DNA of 64,000 bases from JALCOL01 sp022649665. GTDB lineage: Bacteria > Bacillota > Bacilli > Lactobacillales > Enterococcaceae. Each line of letters opens with the position of its first letter. The stretch's first letter is position 1. Both the position numbers and the translations under genes were made by a program. Location of the stretch: NCBI GenBank assembly GCA_030372335.1, contig JAUDCW010000001.1; one strand, given 5' to 3'. Shown one piece after another: positions 60,166 to 64,000 of the stretch. The notes beneath the pieces are model-generated. The model had not been told where the DNA came from and made no database searches. It saw nothing but the letters and a program-made list of their open reading frames with translations.

Positions 60166-60730
60166 GCAGCTCCTCCTCGATTTCTTTCATTATAGCAATA
60201 AATTCCGCTTTGGAAATCTCAAACATGCGTAATCTTTTTAATAATTGTTTACCGTTCGTCGTTCCGATCCTGAGCTTCTCACCCAAGAGTTGGCGGCGGC
60301 CTTTCGACGCCGGTGTATTGATCAAACCAAACTGTAAAAGATCTCCGCGCGTGATCTCGCCAGTTCGCACACTTCCCGGAGCAGCTACGCTTTGGAGCGC
60401 TTCTTTGAGCGCTGCGGGATTGGCATGCTCAACTCCCAAACTGCCGCCGCTTTTTTGCGGACGGGCTTCTTTTTTGCTCAAAAAAGCATGTTTGGCAGCC
60501 GGAACTTCTGCCATGATCCGCTGGCGGATCTTTTCACCGGCAAAATCGGGATCAGTAAAGACGATCACGCCGCGTGTTTCTTGGGCAAATTTGATCTTTT
60601 CCAGTGTGGCGGCATTGATCGCCGATCCTTGTGTCTCGATCGTATCGACGTCAAAAACTTCTTTTAAACGCCGGGTATCGTCGCGACCTTCAACGACGAT
60701 GATTTCTTTGATCCGCGGTTTTTGGGTCAT
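60158..60730 (-). CDS. rnmV: Ribonuclease M5
   Basis: It matures 5S rRNA by removing its ends. The 190-aa protein has a Toprim domain (VVEGRDDTRRLKEVF ... VFTDPDFAGEKIR) and the M5 C-terminal domain. ATG 60730 starts MTQKPRIKEIIVVEG; it overlaps tatD by 4 nt. Confidence 0.96.
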   Translation of the reverse strand: MTQKPRIKEIIVVEGRDDTRRLKEVFDVDTIETQGSAINAATLEKIKFAQETRGVIVFTDPDFAGEKIRQRIMAEVPAAKHAFLSKKEARPQKSGGSLGVEHANPAALKEALQSVAAPGSVRTGEITRGDLLQFGLINTPASKGRRQLLGEKLRIGTTNGKQLLKRLRMFEISKAEFIAIMKEIEEELHD

Positions 60731-61503
60731 AAGCGCTCCTCGATCCCGAAAAGTGCTGCGGTATTTTGAAATGTCTGCGCAGCGATTTTTTGCCAAGGAA
60801 CATCACGCAGTTCTGCGATTTTTTCTACGACATAGCGCGTATAACCGGGTTCATTCCGTTTACCGCGGTACGGGACCGGTGTCAAATACGGGTCGTCCGT
60901 TTCAACAAGCAGGCGTTCTGGCGGCACTTCTTTGGCTGCTGCCTGAACTTCCGGGGCATTTTTGAAAGTCACGACCCCGCTGAATGAGATGTGCATCCCG
61001 AGCTCCAAAAAGTGCTTCATCCACTCCGGATCCCCGTTAAAACTGTGCATGATCCCGCCCAGCTCGTGGATCCGTTCTTCCTTTAAAATACGGTACGTAT
61101 CGGCAAACGCGTCGCGGCAGTGGATCGCGACCGGCAGCTGGTGCTCGCGGGCGATCGCGATCTGGCGGCGGAACAGCTTTTCCTGGGCTTCTTTCGGGTC
61201 TTCCATCCAGTAATAATCGAGCCCGATCTCACCGACCGCGACAGCTTTTGGATCTTCGAGCTGCTGCTCAAGTGTTTTTTCGGCATCATGCGAATAAGTT
61301 TTGACTTCGGTCGGGTGCCAGCCGATGATCGACCAGATATTTTGATATTCCGCACTCAAAGCCAGTGAGCGCTGATTGCTTTCCGTATCAAACCCGACAA
61401 CTGCAAACTCAGTCACATCGAGTTTTTTGGCGCGTTCGAGAAGTTCCGGCACTTCGCCGGCAAACTTGTCCGAATTCAAATGGGTATGGCTGTCAAAAAT
61501 CAT
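60727..61503 (-). CDS. tatD: TatD family hydrolase
   Basis: This is a metal-dependent hydrolase with DNase activity in several bacteria. The 258-aa protein has FDSHTHLN, GEIGLDYYW, HCRDAF and the ETDDPYL metal motifs. The ATG follows AAAGGAG by seven bases. It starts the tatD-rnmV-rsmA-mgsA unit, behind a terminator that separates it from metG. Confidence 0.95.
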   Translation of the reverse strand: MIFDSHTHLNSDKFAGEVPELLERAKKLDVTEFAVVGFDTESNQRSLALSAEYQNIWSIIGWHPTEVKTYSHDAEKTLEQQLEDPKAVAVGEIGLDYYWMEDPKEAQEKLFRRQIAIAREHQLPVAIHCRDAFADTYRILKEERIHELGGIMHSFNGDPEWMKHFLELGMHISFSGVVTFKNAPEVQAAAKEVPPERLLVETDDPYLTPVPYRGKRNEPGYTRYVVEKIAELRDVPWQKIAAQTFQNTAALFGIEERL

Positions 61504-61522
61504 TAGATTACTCCTTTTCATC

Positions 61523-61561
61523 GAAAAAAGGGACCGTGACAAAAATCTTGTCACGGCCCTG
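61523..61561 (-). terminator. Terminator between metG and tatD
   Basis: A stem GGGcCGTGACAA/TTGTCACGGtCCC with a short loop is followed on the minus strand by six T residues. Readthrough may still join the genes. Confidence 0.85.
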
Positions 61562-61571
61562 GCTCATCAAA

Positions 61572-63578
61572 CTACGCAACGATCGCGCCAGCCGGCATAC
61601 CTTTCGGGGCTTCGACCAGTGCCAGATTGCCTTCCTTATCTTCTGCTGAGAGGATCATTCCTTGTGAGATCTCGCCGCGCATTTTTCGCGGTTTCAAATT
61701 GGCAACGATCAATACTTTTTTACCGATCAATTTGCTTGGATCCGGATAAAATTCTGCCACACCGGAAAGGATCTGACGATCGCCTTCATCTCCGGCATTC
61801 AAACGGAATTTCAAAAGCTTGTCCGCGTCAGCGATTTTTTGACAGTCGATGACTTCGGCGACTTTCAGCTCCAACTTATCAAATTCATCATATTTGATCA
61901 TTTTTTCTTTGATCGAGTTTAAATGTGTTTCTTCAGGATTCCATTGGACTTTCGTCACGCTGGACGAGCGCTTCAGCATTTCACCGCGGATATATTCGAC
62001 TTCTTCTTCGACATCCAACCGCGGGAAGATCGGTTTTCCTTTGCTGATGACCTTGGTGTTCTCCGGAAAATCACCGAAACGCACCCCCGTCAGCTGCATC
62101 TCTTCTTCTGCAAGTCCGAGTTGGTGGAAGATCTTCGCCGGTGTTTCCGTCATGATCGGCTGCAAAAGGATCGCAACGATCCGCAGGCTTTCCGCCAAAT
62201 GGATCATAACGCTGTCGAGTTCGGCCCGCTTTTCTTCCTCTTTTGCCAAGACCCAAGGTTCAGTCTCGTCGATATATTTGTTCGCGCGCGAGATCAAATT
62301 CCAGACTTCGCTCAAAGCGACGCTGAATTCCATTTTGTCCATCGCATCGTGATAGTGCGAGATCACGTTCGCTGCCGTCGAAGACAGTTCGCTGTCAAAC
62401 GGGGTCACAAAAGAAGCATATTTCGGCACGACCCCGTCGCAGTACTTATTGATCATCGCGACCGTCCGGTTCAAGAGATTTCCTAAATCATTCGCCAAGT
62501 CGAAGTTGACGCGGTTGACGAATTCTTCCGGCGTGAAAAGCCCGTCATTTCCAAAAGGGATCGCCCGCAGCAAATAATAGCGCAGCGCATCCAGTCCATA
62601 ACGCTCCACGAGCATTTCCGGATAAACGACATTCCCTTTTGATTTGGACATTTTGCCGTCTTTCATCAAGAGCCAGCCGTGGCCAAACACTTTTTTCGGC
62701 AATGGCAGACCAAGCGCCATCAGCATGATCGGCCAGTAGATCGTATGAAAACGCACGATCTCTTTGCCGACCATATGAACATCAGCCGGCCAGAATTTAT
62801 CGAACAATTCGGTATTTTCGCTGCCGTAGCCAAGTGCCGTGATATAGTTCATCAGCGCATCGATCCAGACATAGATCACGTGCTTCGGATTGCTTTTGAC
62901 TGGGATCCCCCAGGAAAATGTCGTCCGCGTAACAGCTAAGTCTTCCAACCCAGGCTTGATGAAATTATTGATCATTTCATTTTTTCGGGAAACCGGCTGG
63001 ATGAAATCCGGATGGTCTTCATAATATTGCAGCAGACGATCCGCATATTTGCTCATCCGGAAGAAATATGATTCCTCGTGGACCAGCTCGACTTCGTGGC
63101 CGCTCGGCGCTTTGCCGCCGATCACTTTGCCCTCTTCATCGCGGTACACCTCGGCAAGCTGTGTTTCGGTGAAATATTCTTCATCAGAAACCGAATACCA
63201 GCCTTCATATTGTCCCAAGTAAATATCATCATTTGCCAAAAAATATTCGAAAATATTTTGGACGGCTTCTTCATGATATTTATCGGTCGTCCGAATAAAT
63301 TTGTCATAGCTGATATCCAGCGTTTTCCACAGTTTTTTGATATCGGTCGCCATACTGTCGACATATTCTTTCGGCGTCACGCCGAGGCTTTCGGCCTTTT
63401 GTTCGATTTTGAGACCATGCTCATCGGTCCCCGTCAAATAAAAAACGTCAAAACCCATCAAACGTTTATATCTTGCAATCGCATCGCAGGCGATCGTCGT
63501 ATAAGAATTTCCAATCGTCAGCTTGCCGCTTGGATAATAGATTGGAGTTGTGATATAAAATGTTCCCTTCTCACTCAT
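61572..63578 (-). CDS. metG: Methionyl-tRNA synthetase
   Basis: It charges tRNA-Met. The 668-aa protein has the HIGH-like motif YYPSGKLTIGNSY near residue 15, the KMSKSKGN loop near residue 300, and a C-terminal tRNA-binding OB domain (DKLELKVAEVIDCQKIADADKLLKF). ATG 63578 follows GGGAGGG by eight bases. An extended -10 promoter (TGATATACT) lies at about 63627-63635. Confidence 0.97.
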   Translation of the reverse strand: MSEKGTFYITTPIYYPSGKLTIGNSYTTIACDAIARYKRLMGFDVFYLTGTDEHGLKIEQKAESLGVTPKEYVDSMATDIKKLWKTLDISYDKFIRTTDKYHEEAVQNIFEYFLANDDIYLGQYEGWYSVSDEEYFTETQLAEVYRDEEGKVIGGKAPSGHEVELVHEESYFFRMSKYADRLLQYYEDHPDFIQPVSRKNEMINNFIKPGLEDLAVTRTTFSWGIPVKSNPKHVIYVWIDALMNYITALGYGSENTELFDKFWPADVHMVGKEIVRFHTIYWPIMLMALGLPLPKKVFGHGWLLMKDGKMSKSKGNVVYPEMLVERYGLDALRYYLLRAIPFGNDGLFTPEEFVNRVNFDLANDLGNLLNRTVAMINKYCDGVVPKYASFVTPFDSELSSTAANVISHYHDAMDKMEFSVALSEVWNLISRANKYIDETEPWVLAKEEEKRAELDSVMIHLAESLRIVAILLQPIMTETPAKIFHQLGLAEEEMQLTGVRFGDFPENTKVISKGKPIFPRLDVEEEVEYIRGEMLKRSSSVTKVQWNPEETHLNSIKEKMIKYDEFDKLELKVAEVIDCQKIADADKLLKFRLNAGDEGDRQILSGVAEFYPDPSKLIGKKVLIVANLKPRKMRGEISQGMILSAEDKEGNLALVEAPKGMPAGAIVA

Positions 63579-63769
63579 TAAGGAAACCCTCCCTTTCAGA
63601 TCTTGCACCCAGTGCAGTTCTTTAGTAGTATATCACAACCGTAAGCCTTTTTCCGAAAAAAATCACCCGTTTTTCGCGCCTTTTGGACGGCTTTTCACCG
63701 TGCACCGGCTAGCGCTTTAAAAGTACATTTGCTATACTTGATTCAACTGAAAGAAGAAAGCGGGATATT

Positions 63770-64000
63770 ATGCCAACATCCGAAGATGAAAATCAATATT
63801 TCAAGCACACCGCCAGTGAAAGCGAATTCTTGCGCTGGTATCGTGCGCAACATCCATCGATCGACCGTTCTCCTCTTCTGACTGTTGACGATGTCCTGAT
63901 CAGCTACCGCAAAAAAGAAGATGAACTGAAACTGCTCTTGATCCAGCGCGATACTCATCCATTCAAAGGATCTTGGGCGCTTCCCGGCGGCTTTGTGCTG
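63770..64000 (+). CDS. NUDIX hydrolase, N-terminal part (cut by window end)
   Basis: Seventy-seven codons are visible from ATG 63770, starting MPTSEDENQYFKHTASESEFL. The strand pattern LLTVDDVLISYRKK and LLLIQRDTHPFKGSWALPGGFVL is the start of a NUDIX domain; the Nudix box lies beyond the window. It resembles ADP-ribose/NrtR-like proteins of lactic acid bacteria, but the C-terminal part needed to decide is missing. Confidence 0.85.
   Translation, partial: MPTSEDENQYFKHTASESEFLRWYRAQHPSIDRSPLLTVDDVLISYRKKEDELKLLLIQRDTHPFKGSWALPGGFVL

Overview
The window looks like a chromosomal segment of a low-to-mid GC Firmicute of the order Lactobacillales, probably Lactobacillaceae or a close relative. 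The signs are the tdk-prfA-prmC-tsaC-glyA block, split coaB and coaC with a pantothenate S component, rex beside an ABC-F gene, single-ring-type groES-groL under CIRCE elements, ECF vitamin transporters, and AGGAGG-type ribosome binding sites with many GTG and TTG starts. The species cannot be fixed from sequence alone. No rRNA, tRNA, CRISPR array, prophage, insertion sequence or defence island is visible.

Layout. 0.2-5.1 kb: translation and thymidine salvage operon on the minus strand. 5.3-7.3 kb: murT-gatD on plus (lipid II amidation). 7.5-10.2 kb: an unrecognised protein, a serine hydrolase and a VOC protein. 10.3-14.6 kb: TetR-controlled heterodimeric ABC exporter. 14.7-19.7 kb: a sugar or polyol catabolic module made of a glycyl radical enzyme (broken by a frameshift), its radical-SAM activase, an FSA-type aldolase and a DeoR regulator. 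19.9-23.5 kb: AI-2E family permease, lone glucitol EIIA and several small proteins of unknown function. 23.0-26.4 kb: a P-type ATPase operon behind a yybP-ykoY (Mn2+) riboswitch. 26.4-31.4 kb: a TtcA-like enzyme, an LTA-synthase-like enzyme, and NAD salvage (pncB-nadE). 31.5-37.5 kb: DUF1003, two CPBP proteases, a PH-domain protein, groESL and rex. 37.6-43.4 kb: ABC-F and potABCD. 43.6-45.6 kb: coaB-coaC-panT. 45.7-47.8 kb: a small ABC system with a tiny membrane protein. 48-54.5 kb: murB, exoA, tsaE, pta, ung, HAD, GNAT and a CmpB-like membrane protein. 54.6-58 kb: a second heterodimeric ABC exporter. 58.1-58.8 kb: folT behind a THF riboswitch. 58.8-63.6 kb: metG-tatD-rnmV-rsmA-mgsA. The window ends inside a NUDIX gene.

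The most informative non-coding signals are the two riboswitches, the double CIRCE, a probable attenuator before a CPBP gene, the operator-like palindromes of the TetR and rex promoters, and a dispersed family of about 100-bp imperfect palindromes found at operon ends. Two small genes are easily missed: 59 aa at 22501-22680 and 50 aa at 47230-47382. I see no clear case of a completely new system. The best leads are the glycyl radical enzyme module, the unknown 141-aa protein sharing the Mn2+ riboswitch operon, and the repeat family.
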